7,781 bases of DNA, taken from Balneolia bacterium. Its GTDB lineage: Bacteria > Bacteroidota > Rhodothermia > Balneolales > Cyclonatronaceae. The translations under genes were made by a program, and so were the position numbers. The notes under the pieces were generated by a model, which was given only the letters and a program-made list of their open reading frames with translations, made no database searches and had not been told where the DNA came from. The stretch lies in NCBI GenBank assembly GCA_003566395.1, contig PXDL01000035.1:1-7781 (forward strand), in the 5' to 3' direction. Shown one piece after another: positions 1 through 6,591 of the stretch; the first letter of the stretch is position 1; each line of letters opens with the position of its first letter.

Positions 1-311
1 GAGCGAACGTCGTTCAGGTCCTGCGTTAAGGTTTCGTCGGCAAAAAGATCGAGTTCATCAAAAGTGTCGTTGTGGCCCTTCACGCCGTTGCGCGAAAAAT
101 TAAAGGCGATTACAGCACATCCGCTGCGTGCGATTTCGAAACAGGCATCCGGGAAAGCCCCCCAATCCTTAAACCCTTTGAAGCCGTGCAAAAAAAGCAC
201 AAGCGGCAGGGAGTTCACAGCATTTGAAGGCAAATACATATCATAACAAATGGGCAGGCCCTCGGTAGATTGAATTGCACCCGATTCCTTTTTAATTGAC
301 GTATGTCTCAT
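1..311 (-). CDS. Alpha/beta hydrolase (esterase/peptidase-like), 3' end beyond window
   Basis: I translated this by hand from the ATG at 311; 103 codons are open to the window edge, so only the N-terminal part is visible. Around residues 36-50 a hydrophobic beta strand (LPLVLFLHGF) leads into HGFKGFKDW. This is the HG-x oxyanion-hole loop of alpha/beta hydrolases, followed by a helix and a second strand (AVIAFNFSRNG, about 66-76). This layout is typical of the dienelactone hydrolase / S9-peptidase-like branch. The GxSxG nucleophile elbow and the Asp and His of the triad would lie beyond position 1, so activity cannot be confirmed. No signal peptide is seen, which suggests a cytoplasmic enzyme. 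The ATG overlaps the stop of the upstream pseudouridine synthase as ATGA (308-311), so it is probably translated by coupling within the same operon. Substrate unknown. Confidence 0.8.
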   Translation of the reverse strand, partial: MRHTSIKKESGAIQSTEGLPICYDMYLPSNAVNSLPLVLFLHGFKGFKDWGAFPDACFEIARSGCAVIAFNFSRNGVKGHNDTFDELDLFADETLTQDLNDVR

Positions 312-1234
312 AATTTTAAACTCTTTTTATCCAATAATTTGGTGAGCTGACGCAGTTCGAACACTTCATTTCGGGTCAGGTTTCTCCATTTTCCGTTTCG
401 CAGATCTCCGATCGTCAGCCCTGCATATATTACTCGCTTCAGCGACATAACCTCAGCACCGATTGCACTTATCATCCTTTTAACCTGATGATTGCGCCCT
501 TCAATAATAGACATTCGCACGACATTTGCAAGTGTCTGATGCCGGTCTACTTTATATGCCCTGGCGAGCCCGTCTTCAAGCGTTACACCGTTGCGAAGCT
601 GGGTGAGCTGATCGTCGGTAAGAATCTGATCGGTTTCCACCTGATAGACTTTTCTGATTTTATAGCTCGGATGCATCAGCCTGTGGGCGAGTTCGCCGTC
701 GTTGGTTAGCAGCAGCAGGCCGGTGGTGTTGCGGTCGAGCCGGCCCACGGGATAAACCCGCTTGCCTGTCGCATTTTCGATCACGTCGATAACCGTGGTG
801 CGGTCTTTTTCATCGCTTGTTGTGGTGATGGTGTTTTTCGGTTTGTTCAGAAGTATGTAAACAAACTCTTCGGGCTGAACTTCGTGGCCGTCCACCACCA
901 CTTTTTGCCGGGGCTTGACCTTGAACCCCATCTCGGTAACAAGCTCACCGTCAACAGAAACCTTTCCTCCGCTGATAAGCTGATCTGCTTCCCGGCGTGA
1001 GCAAACCCCTGCAGCTGCGATGTATTTATTGAGGCGTACCGGCTCGTCTTTTTCAAAACGCACTTCGGTTTTTTTTGATTCGGGAACAGGATCGTGGGTA
1101 CGTTTTTTGCGGCGGCCGGCTTTAGAATCTCCGCGACGCCTGGGTTTCGGCTGATCTTCGGAATCCGGCTTGGGGGCGGACTCTCTTCGGTTCTGTTTTT
1201 TGGACGGCCTGCGGCCGGGTTTGTCAGGTTTCAT
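308..1234 (-). CDS. rluB: RluB/RsuA-family rRNA pseudouridine synthase
   Basis: Converts a specific uridine in rRNA to pseudouridine; the best known relative, RluB, acts on 23S rRNA near the peptidyl-transferase centre. Numbering here starts at the ATG at 1234. Residues 1-65 are a very basic, Pro/Ser-rich tail. An S4 RNA-binding domain (RLNKYIAAAGVCSRREAD) occupies about 66-119. The catalytic domain follows, with GRLDRNTTG at 164-172 carrying the catalytic Asp167, then LLLLTNDGELAHRLMHP and EGRNHQVKRM at 245-254, all hallmarks of the RsuA/RluB/RluE/RluF branch. An in-frame ATG at 1267 would add 11 residues. I prefer 1234 because AGGAG stands 10 nt upstream of it, inside the end of scpB, while 1267 has no visible ribosome site. 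It overlaps scpB by 11 bp and the downstream hydrolase by 4 bp. Which rRNA position it modifies cannot be read from the sequence; the scpB neighbourhood, as in Bacillus, favours RluB. Confidence 0.93.
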   Translation of the reverse strand: MKPDKPGRRPSKKQNRRESAPKPDSEDQPKPRRRGDSKAGRRKKRTHDPVPESKKTEVRFEKDEPVRLNKYIAAAGVCSRREADQLISGGKVSVDGELVTEMGFKVKPRQKVVVDGHEVQPEEFVYILLNKPKNTITTTSDEKDRTTVIDVIENATGKRVYPVGRLDRNTTGLLLLTNDGELAHRLMHPSYKIRKVYQVETDQILTDDQLTQLRNGVTLEDGLARAYKVDRHQTLANVVRMSIIEGRNHQVKRMISAIGAEVMSLKRVIYAGLTIGDLRNGKWRNLTRNEVFELRQLTKLLDKKSLKL

Positions 1235-1880
1235 GTTCTTGCTGCTCCTGTTCTTCTTCGGATTCATCCCGGGGATCGAGTCCGGCTTTTAGTTCGAGTA
1301 TTAACTGCCGGTGCTTGGCCATGTCGTCGTCTTTGAGGATCTCTTCAATTTCGCGCGGCTTGGGAAGCTCATCTACCGAGTTCAACCCGAAGTGCCGCAG
1401 AAAAAGATCGCTGGTTTTATAGAGCAAAGCACGCCCGGGCCCCTGATTCCGCCCGGCTACGCCGATTAGTCCTTTTTCGAGCAGTTGTTTCACCACATAT
1501 CCGGAATCCACGCCCCGTATATGGTCCACCTCGGGCTTGGTTACAGGCTGCTTGTATGCGATAATTGCAAGAGCTTCGAGAGCTGATTGCGAGATGCGGC
1601 GCAGGGCGTTTTCATGCTGAATATGTTCCAGCCACGGATAAAACATTTCACGTGTGGCAAAAGTATAGCCACCGCCGGTATGCTTGATCTGGAAAGCGCG
1701 CTGCTGTTCTTCGTAATCGCTGTTCAACTCGCCGATCAGGCTGATAAGTTCTTCTTCTTCCGGCTCGTACCCGTCGGCACGGGCAGCAATAACCGTTCGC
1801 AGGCCCGAAACCGAAACCGGCTCCGGTGTGGAAAAAATGATGGCTTCCACCACCTGTTTTAAATCTGTTTCTGCTTCCAT
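1224..1880 (-). CDS. scpB: ScpB, segregation and condensation protein B
   Basis: ScpB is a kleisin-associated winged-helix protein that, with ScpA, binds SMC to form the bacterial condensin for chromosome compaction and segregation in the cytoplasm. The product is about 218 residues, normal for the family. An N-terminal winged-helix region begins with LKQVVEAIIFSTPEPVS. The diagnostic central segment is SQSALEALAIIAYKQPVTK, followed by IRGVDSGYVVKQLLEKGLI and a GRALLYKTSDLFLRHFGL stretch that closes the second winged helix. The tail is rich in Glu and Gln (EEEQEQQEHET). I chose the ATG at 1880 because the conserved fold starts right after it. A longer reading needs a TTG at 1961 and adds 27 residues unlike the family. 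There is no clear Shine-Dalgarno sequence. scpA, often adjacent in other bacteria, is not in the window; the gene upstream is a peptidyl-prolyl isomerase across a 174-bp gap. Likely first gene of a scpB-rluB-hydrolase operon. Confidence 0.95.
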   Translation of the reverse strand: MEAETDLKQVVEAIIFSTPEPVSVSGLRTVIAARADGYEPEEEELISLIGELNSDYEEQQRAFQIKHTGGGYTFATREMFYPWLEHIQHENALRRISQSALEALAIIAYKQPVTKPEVDHIRGVDSGYVVKQLLEKGLIGVAGRNQGPGRALLYKTSDLFLRHFGLNSVDELPKPREIEEILKDDDMAKHRQLILELKAGLDPRDESEEEQEQQEHET

Positions 1881-1911
1881 AACTGGATTAAAATTGTCAT
1901 AAGGCCGTATG

Positions 1912-1929
1912 AACCGGCTGCATCCGGTT
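1912..1929 (-). other. Small perfect hairpin in the scpB leader
   Basis: AACCGG and CCGGTT form a perfect 6-bp inverted repeat around a 6-nt loop, 32-49 bp upstream of the scpB ATG. If transcription starts near 2000, this hairpin lies in the 5' leader. No U-run follows, so it is not an intrinsic terminator. Chance occurrence is possible. Confidence 0.25.
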
Positions 1930-2003
1930 GAGATACCACTTCCTGGGCGGCTGTTTTTCAAGCTGCTTTTGGTCCGGATTCACACAACACAAACCTGCGT
2001 AGC

Positions 2004-2032
2004 AAGATACACGAAATCATGAATTGTGAAAG
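2004..2032 (-). promoter_or_regulatory. Candidate promoter for the scpB-rluB-hydrolase operon
   Basis: On the minus strand CTTTCA (2032-2027) and TATCTT (2009-2004) are 17 bp apart, resembling -35 and -10 boxes. Transcription would start near 1997 and leave a leader of about 115 nt before the scpB ATG. The -35 match is weak and the segment overlaps a hairpin just after the upstream gene, so this is a guess based on position and spacing. Confidence 0.25.
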
Positions 2033-2053
2033 CCGAATACGATCCGGCCTTTC
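2028..2053 (-). other. Imperfect hairpin directly after the isomerase stop codon
   Basis: GAAAGCCG at 2028-2035 pairs with CGGCCTTTC at 2045-2053, giving 8 bp with one unpaired base and a 9-nt loop. It begins one base past the TAA of the upstream isomerase gene. No T-run follows on either strand, so it does not qualify as an intrinsic terminator, but it could protect the 3' end of that mRNA. Confidence 0.3.
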
Positions 2054-2054
2054 G

Positions 2055-2801
2055 TTACCTGAAAACCTCGATGCGTTCGATGATCATGGGCTGAACGGGA
2101 TGGTTGTTCAACCGGGGATCGTCGCGGTGAGTTTCGGTTTCGGCAATGGTATCTACCACATTCATACCCGAGGTTACCCGGCCGAAAACGGTGTATTCAC
2201 GATCGAGCCTCGGCGTATCGGCATGCATGATGAAAAACTGAGAACCGGCCCCCAGTCGTTTATCGCCGACTCTGGCCATAGACAGCACCCCCCTGGCATG
2301 CGTCCGTTCATTGAATTCGTGCGGAATGGCACTAACAGGTCCGCCCGATCCCATTTCGTGTTTGGCGCCGTCCCGGCTTTTGGGGTCACCGCCCTGAATC
2401 ATAAAACCGGGAATTACTCTGTGAAACCGGGTGTCGTTATAGAATCCGCTTTCGGCCCGTGAAATAAAGTTGAAAACATGAATCGGGGCGTCATCGGGAT
2501 AAAATTCTATTTCAATGGTTCCCTGATTGGTTATCATCCGGGCCTTTACCCCGTGCATAAATCCGGCGAGTTCCTCAAGAAGACCCGATTCAGCCCTGGC
2601 TTCTTCCAGCTCGGTACGCAGATTTTCGATACGACGCTCGTAGGTGCGGCGCATTTCCTGATTCTCTCTTCCAAGCTGGCTTACTTCGCGTGTCAGGCGG
2701 TCCACTTCGGAGCTGCGGCAGCCCGGCAGCAGCATTACCGCCGTTACAAGCAGAATTATGGGCAGGGCGATGGTTGTTGATCGCATCATAGTAGAATCCA
2801 T
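2055..2801 (-). CDS. Cyclophilin-type peptidyl-prolyl cis-trans isomerase, membrane-anchored lipoprotein
   Basis: Likely catalyses cis-trans isomerisation of X-Pro bonds during protein folding in the periplasm. The 248-residue product has three parts. A lipoprotein signal peptide has a hydrophobic core at about 8-25 and LLPGC with the lipidated Cys28. A charged helical segment at about 31-80 (VDRLTREVSQLGRENQEMRR and on) looks like a coiled-coil spacer. A cyclophilin domain fills about 86-248. By comparison with human CypA, the active-site residues Arg128, Phe133, Met134 and Gln136 are present in FHRVIPGFMIQGGDP, and Gln188 and Phe190 in GSQFFI. The CypA Trp121 position is Arg198, so cyclosporin binding is probably weak, as in many bacterial members. 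ATGs at codons 5 and 6 (2789, 2786) are alternative starts that keep the signal peptide intact. A promoter-like TATATTTG lies 35-42 bp upstream, so it is probably transcribed on its own. Confidence 0.93.
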   Translation of the reverse strand: MDSTMMRSTTIALPIILLVTAVMLLPGCRSSEVDRLTREVSQLGRENQEMRRTYERRIENLRTELEEARAESGLLEELAGFMHGVKARMITNQGTIEIEFYPDDAPIHVFNFISRAESGFYNDTRFHRVIPGFMIQGGDPKSRDGAKHEMGSGGPVSAIPHEFNERTHARGVLSMARVGDKRLGAGSQFFIMHADTPRLDREYTVFGRVTSGMNVVDTIAETETHRDDPRLNNHPVQPMIIERIEVFR

Positions 2802-2835
2802 TTTCGGTTAAAGCGATTTCAAAATTTCAGAACCG

Positions 2836-2843
2836 CAAATATA
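2836..2843 (-). promoter_or_regulatory. Bacteroidota-type -7 promoter box (TAnnTTTG) for the isomerase gene
   Basis: The minus strand reads TATATTTG here, an exact match to the TAnnTTTG -7 element described for the primary sigma factor of Bacteroidota. It would place the transcript start near 2830, about 30 nt before the ATG at 2801. The -33 region, an ATTT stretch about 19 bp further upstream, is a poor match. Its position just below the terminator of the preceding gene supports it. Confidence 0.5.
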
Positions 2844-2902
2844 CCACTTCGTGCAATCCGGTTAAATTGAAAGAAAGCAGGATCCTTCTTCTGATTTTCT
2901 GC

Positions 2903-2934
2903 AAAAAAAAGCCCCTCCGTTTTGGCGGAGAGGC
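2903..2934 (-). terminator. Rho-independent terminator of the beta-barrel gene
   Basis: The minus-strand RNA forms a 9-bp stem, GCCUCUCCG with CGGAGGGGC, around a CCAAAA loop, followed directly by eight U residues. The one imperfect pair is a U-G wobble in this direction but a C-A mismatch in the plus-strand RNA, so the structure is clearly oriented for minus-strand transcription. It starts 26 bp after the stop of the beta-barrel gene and separates it from the isomerase gene. Confidence 0.92.
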
Positions 2935-2959
2935 CTGAAAAAACTATAAAACTAAAAGA

Positions 2960-3625
2960 TTAGAACGTATAGCCGACCGTCAACATCAATCCGCTTGTGG
3001 TTACGCTAAAGTCAATGGGTCCGAAAAAGTCATCGTCATCATCTTCGTCATCATCAAAAATATTGGAGAGTCCGAATTCGTAACGAAGGTCGAAGTGAAG
3101 CTGGTTCAATGAAACACCGCCGCCAAAGGAAAGGCCGAAATTCAGCGTGTTGATACCATCTTCGATGCTTTCGCTGTCACCGTTGAACTTTTCGGTGCCG
3201 CTCAGAAAAATACCTACAACAGGACCGGCCGTAAGATAGGGCGCAACGGGTGCATCTACGGGGATATTGAACCTGACAAGAAGCGGGATGTCGATGTAAT
3301 TCAGGATCAACTCTGTGTCGCCGCCCTCAAAAAAGTCATCACCATCTTCGGAATCCTTCCCGCCTTTTTGGATGAACATTAACTCCGGCTGAAAGGAAAA
3401 CATTTCATGAACCGGGATAATAGCGTAGGCTCCGACAGCAAAACCCAGCCGCATATCGGAGGTGTTATCGGCGCTGAATCCACCGCCGCTAACACTTGTT
3501 TTAATATTATACAGGGAAATTCCTGCTTTGGCTCCAAAACGCATATCCTGATCTTGCGCCTCGGCCTGATTGAAACTAAAAAAGATTAGAATCGTGGTTA
3601 GAATAGCTGTAATTACGTATTTCAT
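2960..3625 (-). CDS. PorT-like outer-membrane beta-barrel protein
   Basis: Small outer-membrane barrel protein of the type annotated in Bacteroidota as porin family / PorT / OMP_b-brl_2; the individual function is unknown. The product is 221 residues. A Sec signal peptide (MKYVITAILTTILIFFSFNQ) ends at a likely AEA/Q cleavage after residue 23. The mature part opens with RFGAKAGISLYN, the usual first strand. Further alternating amphipathic strands follow, such as FSFQPELMFIQKGG, YIDIPLLVRFNIP, PYLTAGPVVGIFLSG and LHFDLRYEFGLSNIF. It ends with LMLTVGYTF, whose terminal Phe is the usual C-terminal signal for barrel assembly. A strongly acidic insert, DDDEDDDDD (191-199), sits between the last two strands, most likely in an extracellular loop. 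The ATG at 3625 has no Shine-Dalgarno sequence but an A/T-rich upstream, common in these phyla. It stands alone: a 239-bp gap upstream and a strong terminator downstream. Confidence 0.88.
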   Translation of the reverse strand: MKYVITAILTTILIFFSFNQAEAQDQDMRFGAKAGISLYNIKTSVSGGGFSADNTSDMRLGFAVGAYAIIPVHEMFSFQPELMFIQKGGKDSEDGDDFFEGGDTELILNYIDIPLLVRFNIPVDAPVAPYLTAGPVVGIFLSGTEKFNGDSESIEDGINTLNFGLSFGGGVSLNQLHFDLRYEFGLSNIFDDDEDDDDDFFGPIDFSVTTSGLMLTVGYTF

Positions 3626-3653
3626 GTTTACGAGATTAAGTTTGAGTTAAACA

Positions 3654-3668
3654 CATTCACCGTGAATG
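3654..3668. promoter_or_regulatory. 15-bp perfect palindrome upstream of the beta-barrel gene
   Basis: CATTCAC and GTGAATG flank a single C, forming a perfect 7-bp dyad 29-43 bp upstream of the ATG at 3625. Its size and position suit an operator overlapping the transcript start or a small 5' leader hairpin. No regulator gene lies nearby, and I do not recognise the site as a known family's motif. Confidence 0.35.
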
Positions 3669-3672
3669 CTGT

Positions 3673-3706
3673 AATAAATAACAGATACCTATAATGCGCA
3701 CAAAAA
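3673..3706 (-). promoter_or_regulatory. Candidate promoter of the beta-barrel gene
   Basis: The minus strand has TTTTTG (3706-3701) and TATTTATT (3680-3673) separated by 20 bp, spacing like the -33/-7 pair of Bacteroidota promoters. The -7 box matches TAnnTTTG at only four of the six fixed positions, and TATCTG at 3687-3682 is an equally plausible alternative. Either would start transcription at or near the palindrome at 3654-3668. Confidence 0.3.
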
Positions 3707-3864
3707 GCATTTATAGTGTCATCCCCCTGAATTTTTTTTGAAGGCTTTGCAAAACCGTTCATTTGTCCGACTTCCCCCTTGTCACAAAAATGTAGTCGGA
3801 GCTTGTTACGTCACTAATATTCTATATGAGAATCATTCAAAATCGGGAGCGCAGCGACCCACCA

Positions 3865-6285
3865 TCACATCATCTCATGACGCAGCGTTACTCTTACCGT
3901 ACTCGCCCCTTCGGGTTTGGTTTTATCGTACCAGTGCAGCAGATAATCGCAGAGCTTTTCAATCCGGGCCGTTTTGATACTCGCCGGAAGTTTCATCATA
4001 CTTACCCACCGAAATTCCCCTTTCATCCGCTCAATAACGTCCGGGGCCGGACCCAGAACCGGGTATTCGGTCTTGGCCTGATGCATCACTTCGGTAAACT
4101 GCTCGGCTGCTTTCCGGGTCAGGACTGCATCCCGCCCCCTGAACTGAACATTCAGCAGGCGGGAAAACGGCGGATACAGCAGGGATTTACGCAGGCTCAT
4201 CTCATGGCGGGCAAAATTTTCGTAGTCGTGCTTCTGCGCAAACTTGAGGGCAAAATGGTCGGGCTGCATGGTTTGCAGATATACCACGCCTTTTTTGGAA
4301 GATCTTCCGCTTCGCCCTGCAACCTGACTCAACAGCTGGAACATGCGCTCATTACTCCGGTAAGACGGAAACGCAAGTTCGGTATCCGCATTGATGACCC
4401 CGACCAGCGTCACATTCGGGAAATCGAGTCCTTTGGCTACAAGCTGGGTTCCGATCAGCATATCGGCTTCACCCCGGCCGAAGGCGCTTAGAATACGGTC
4501 ATGGGCGTCTTTGCGGCTGGTCGTATCCTGGTCCATCCGCAGCACCCTTAATTCCGGGAACAACCCCTCAAGTTCGGTTTCAATCTGCTGGGTACCGCTT
4601 CCCTGCATCGCAAGGGCGGAACTGTCGCAAGAAGGGCAGGCGCGTGGTACTTTTGTACTGAAGCCGCAGTAATGGCAGCGCAGGTGATGCTGTTTTTTGT
4701 GATAGGTGAGGCTTACCGAGCAGTCCGGGCATTCGACCACAAAACCGCAGTCTTCACACTGCAAAAAACTGGCAAAGCCGCGCCGGTTATACAGCAAAAT
4801 CGCCTGCTCACCCCTTGAAGCCGTTTCATGGACGGCCTTGTGAAGCGGCACGGCCAGAGGACCACGCATGGCGGAGCGGTATTCGCTTAGGTTGAGAACC
4901 GAGACGTCGGGCAGCATGGCACCGGAATGACGAGAGGGCAGCTTCAGCAGAGTGCTTTTGCCGGATGTGGTTTCATTCAGGCTTACCAGTCCGGGCGTGG
5001 CCGAACCCATCACCAGAACGGCACCGGCTTTCCAGGCCCGGACCGCCGCAACCTCCCGAACGTGATAGCGCGGAGCAGGGTCTGACTGATAGTACGATGA
5101 ATCGTGCTCCTCATCTATTATAATGATGCCCGGATTGTGCAAAGGGGCAAAAATAGCGGAGCGCGCACCAATTGCAATACGCTTCTCCCCCCGCCGGAGA
5201 GCCTGCCAGGCTTCGTACCGCTCCCGCTCGCTTAGCCGGCTGTGAAGAATGGCCACCGTAGAGCCGAAAACCCGGTAAAACCGCCGGACCGTTTGTGGCG
5301 TGAGCGCTATCTCCGGAACCAGCACCAGCGCATCTTTGCCGGCATCGAGGGCAGCCTTGAGCGCGTGGATATAGACCTCGGTTTTCCCGCTTCCCGTAAT
5401 ACCGTACAGCAGAAACTTTCGGTAACGGGCCGTTTCGAGCTGACGGGTGATTTCATCGGTTACCTTTTCCTGATGCTCGTTTAAAGCAGACAGGGAATCG
5501 GGTTCGTACGGATAGGCCTGAAACTCCGGGGGCACTTCCCGCTCCCGCTTTTCGATGACGCCCTCCTTTTCAAGTCGTTTCAGAGTGTAAGGGGTAAACG
5601 ATTCATCAAGGGCCGTCAGCTCCGTTGTGGTGGCTGGGAGCGGGTTTCGGGCGGCAAGTTGACTCAAGGCTTCCTCCCATTTGGTGGAAGCTTTGCCGGT
5701 ATCGGCACCCCCGGTTTCCACCGGCCGGCCTTTCCAGAACCAGGCCTGTTCCGTTTTGGGCTTGAGGTCGAGCTGAGGTTCATCCCACAGCTCAATATGC
5801 TTTTTTTTGCGCAGAGAACTGATCAGCCGGGCCGAGGATTTCCACCGCTGTTGCGCTTCGGCCAGAGGATAGCGCTCGCGGGACCGGACTTCTTCAACCA
5901 GTTCCTGTTCTGCCTTCGTTAGGCCGGAATAAGATTCTTCCTCCCCGATTGCCTTAATGAACGTCCGGGATGAAAAGTTGAGGCCGGACGGCAAAGCGGC
6001 CTGAATCACTTCACCCTGACCGCACACATAAAATCGACTCATCCACTTTGTTAGCTCGATCATTTCAGATGATAACACGGGTTCGGTATCAAGTAAACGC
6101 CGGACTTCTTTGGTGGAAAAAGAAGGCGTTTTGTCGTGAATCCGCACAATCATGCCGATGCTCATACGTCCGCGTAGCGGTACCCAGGCGCGCATACCGG
6201 GGCGGGCGTGTTCTGCCAGGGAATCGGGAAGCCGGTAGGTGAAGACTTCTCTAACGGCTACAGGGAGCGCAATATCGGCAAACAT
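3865..6285 (-). CDS. priA: PriA, primosomal replication-restart helicase (N')
   Basis: ATP-dependent 3'-5' DNA helicase that recognises stalled or collapsed forks and reloads the replicative helicase. Numbering is from the ATG at 6285 (806 residues, close to the roughly 805 of Bacillus PriA). The start MFADIALPVAVREVFTYRLP is the canonical beginning of the 3'-end-binding domain. Helicase lobe 1 carries Walker A GITGSGKT (295-302), the DEEH box (391-394) and SATP (428-431). Eight cysteines for two zinc sites stand at 510, 513, 519, 522, 537, 540, 550 and 553. Lobe 2 carries GTQLVAKGLDFPNV (612-625) and QVAGRSGR (654-661), followed by the C-terminal domain (YPPFSRLLNVQFRG and on). A longer reading to 6351 needs a TTG start and adds 22 residues not typical of the family; an ATG at 6336 is also possible but has no ribosome site. 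No motif is missing, so it should be functional. It faces away from the plus-strand repeat protein, with no clear terminator in the 239 bp downstream. Confidence 0.97.
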   Translation of the reverse strand: MFADIALPVAVREVFTYRLPDSLAEHARPGMRAWVPLRGRMSIGMIVRIHDKTPSFSTKEVRRLLDTEPVLSSEMIELTKWMSRFYVCGQGEVIQAALPSGLNFSSRTFIKAIGEEESYSGLTKAEQELVEEVRSRERYPLAEAQQRWKSSARLISSLRKKKHIELWDEPQLDLKPKTEQAWFWKGRPVETGGADTGKASTKWEEALSQLAARNPLPATTTELTALDESFTPYTLKRLEKEGVIEKREREVPPEFQAYPYEPDSLSALNEHQEKVTDEITRQLETARYRKFLLYGITGSGKTEVYIHALKAALDAGKDALVLVPEIALTPQTVRRFYRVFGSTVAILHSRLSERERYEAWQALRRGEKRIAIGARSAIFAPLHNPGIIIIDEEHDSSYYQSDPAPRYHVREVAAVRAWKAGAVLVMGSATPGLVSLNETTSGKSTLLKLPSRHSGAMLPDVSVLNLSEYRSAMRGPLAVPLHKAVHETASRGEQAILLYNRRGFASFLQCEDCGFVVECPDCSVSLTYHKKQHHLRCHYCGFSTKVPRACPSCDSSALAMQGSGTQQIETELEGLFPELRVLRMDQDTTSRKDAHDRILSAFGRGEADMLIGTQLVAKGLDFPNVTLVGVINADTELAFPSYRSNERMFQLLSQVAGRSGRSSKKGVVYLQTMQPDHFALKFAQKHDYENFARHEMSLRKSLLYPPFSRLLNVQFRGRDAVLTRKAAEQFTEVMHQAKTEYPVLGPAPDVIERMKGEFRWVSMMKLPASIKTARIEKLCDYLLHWYDKTKPEGASTVRVTLRHEMM

Positions 6286-6560
6286 CGGATTGCTTTCTGG
6301 GTGATGGTGGTATGAGTTCGGATCGTGGACCTGCATTCGGCCGGGTGGCAAGTTCGCACTTTTGCGGCTCAGGTGAAAAACGGTTCTTGAAACTCATCAT
6401 CGGTAACCGTTCGGCGAGCCCGGATGAAGAGGAAGTTCGGCAGCAATAGAAAAAAACACCGATTGCAGGGTTGAAGCCGAATCCTAAACAAGGAGGCGTT
6501 ACCTCCGAAATCTACCGAATTACTGCCTGACACGCGATTAAAGGGGATGAGATTAAGGGT

Positions 6561-6589
6561 TTTTAATTATTAAAATATTTTAATATAAT
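6561..6589 (+). promoter_or_regulatory. Candidate plus-strand promoter in A/T-rich tract
   Basis: TATAAT at 6584-6589 is an exact match to the classical -10 hexamer, with TTTTAA 17 bp upstream as a poor -35. The whole stretch is almost pure A/T and includes an 18-bp perfect palindrome at 6568-6585. Transcription would start near 6596 and give a leader of about 225 nt before the ATG at 6822. A TATAAT also exists on the opposite strand at 6593-6588, so the direction is uncertain, and classical sigma-70 boxes are not the norm in Bacteroidota. Confidence 0.3.
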
Positions 6590-6591
6590 TA

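Noticed and set aside
1881..1961. Longer scpB reading from a TTG at 1961.
   Set aside because: The extra 27 residues do not resemble ScpB and the conserved fold begins right after the ATG at 1880.
2028..2053. Hairpin after the isomerase stop as an intrinsic terminator.
   Set aside because: No T-run follows it on the minus strand; kept only as a possible mRNA-stabilising hairpin.
2019..2462. Open reading frame of 147 codons on the plus strand opposite the isomerase gene.
   Set aside because: It lies antisense to the conserved cyclophilin domain and has no recognisable features.
3826..4491. Open reading frame of 221 codons on the plus strand inside priA.
   Set aside because: It is antisense to a fully conserved priA C-terminal region and its translation resembles no protein family; it is a by-product of GC-rich codon use in priA.
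6286..6351. Longer priA reading from a TTG at 6351.
   Set aside because: The added 22 residues are not family-like, the start codon is rare, and MFADIALPV at 6285 is the usual PriA beginning.
6379..6411. AACGGTT/AACCGTT inverted repeat followed by TTTTT on the minus strand, as a terminator.
   Set aside because: The 19-nt loop and short stem are weak, and no minus-strand gene lies upstream of it in the window.
6424..6474. Short basic peptide ORF, 16 codons (MKRKFGSNRKKH and on), in the intergenic region.
   Set aside because: No ribosome site, very short, and the composition follows the A-rich local sequence.
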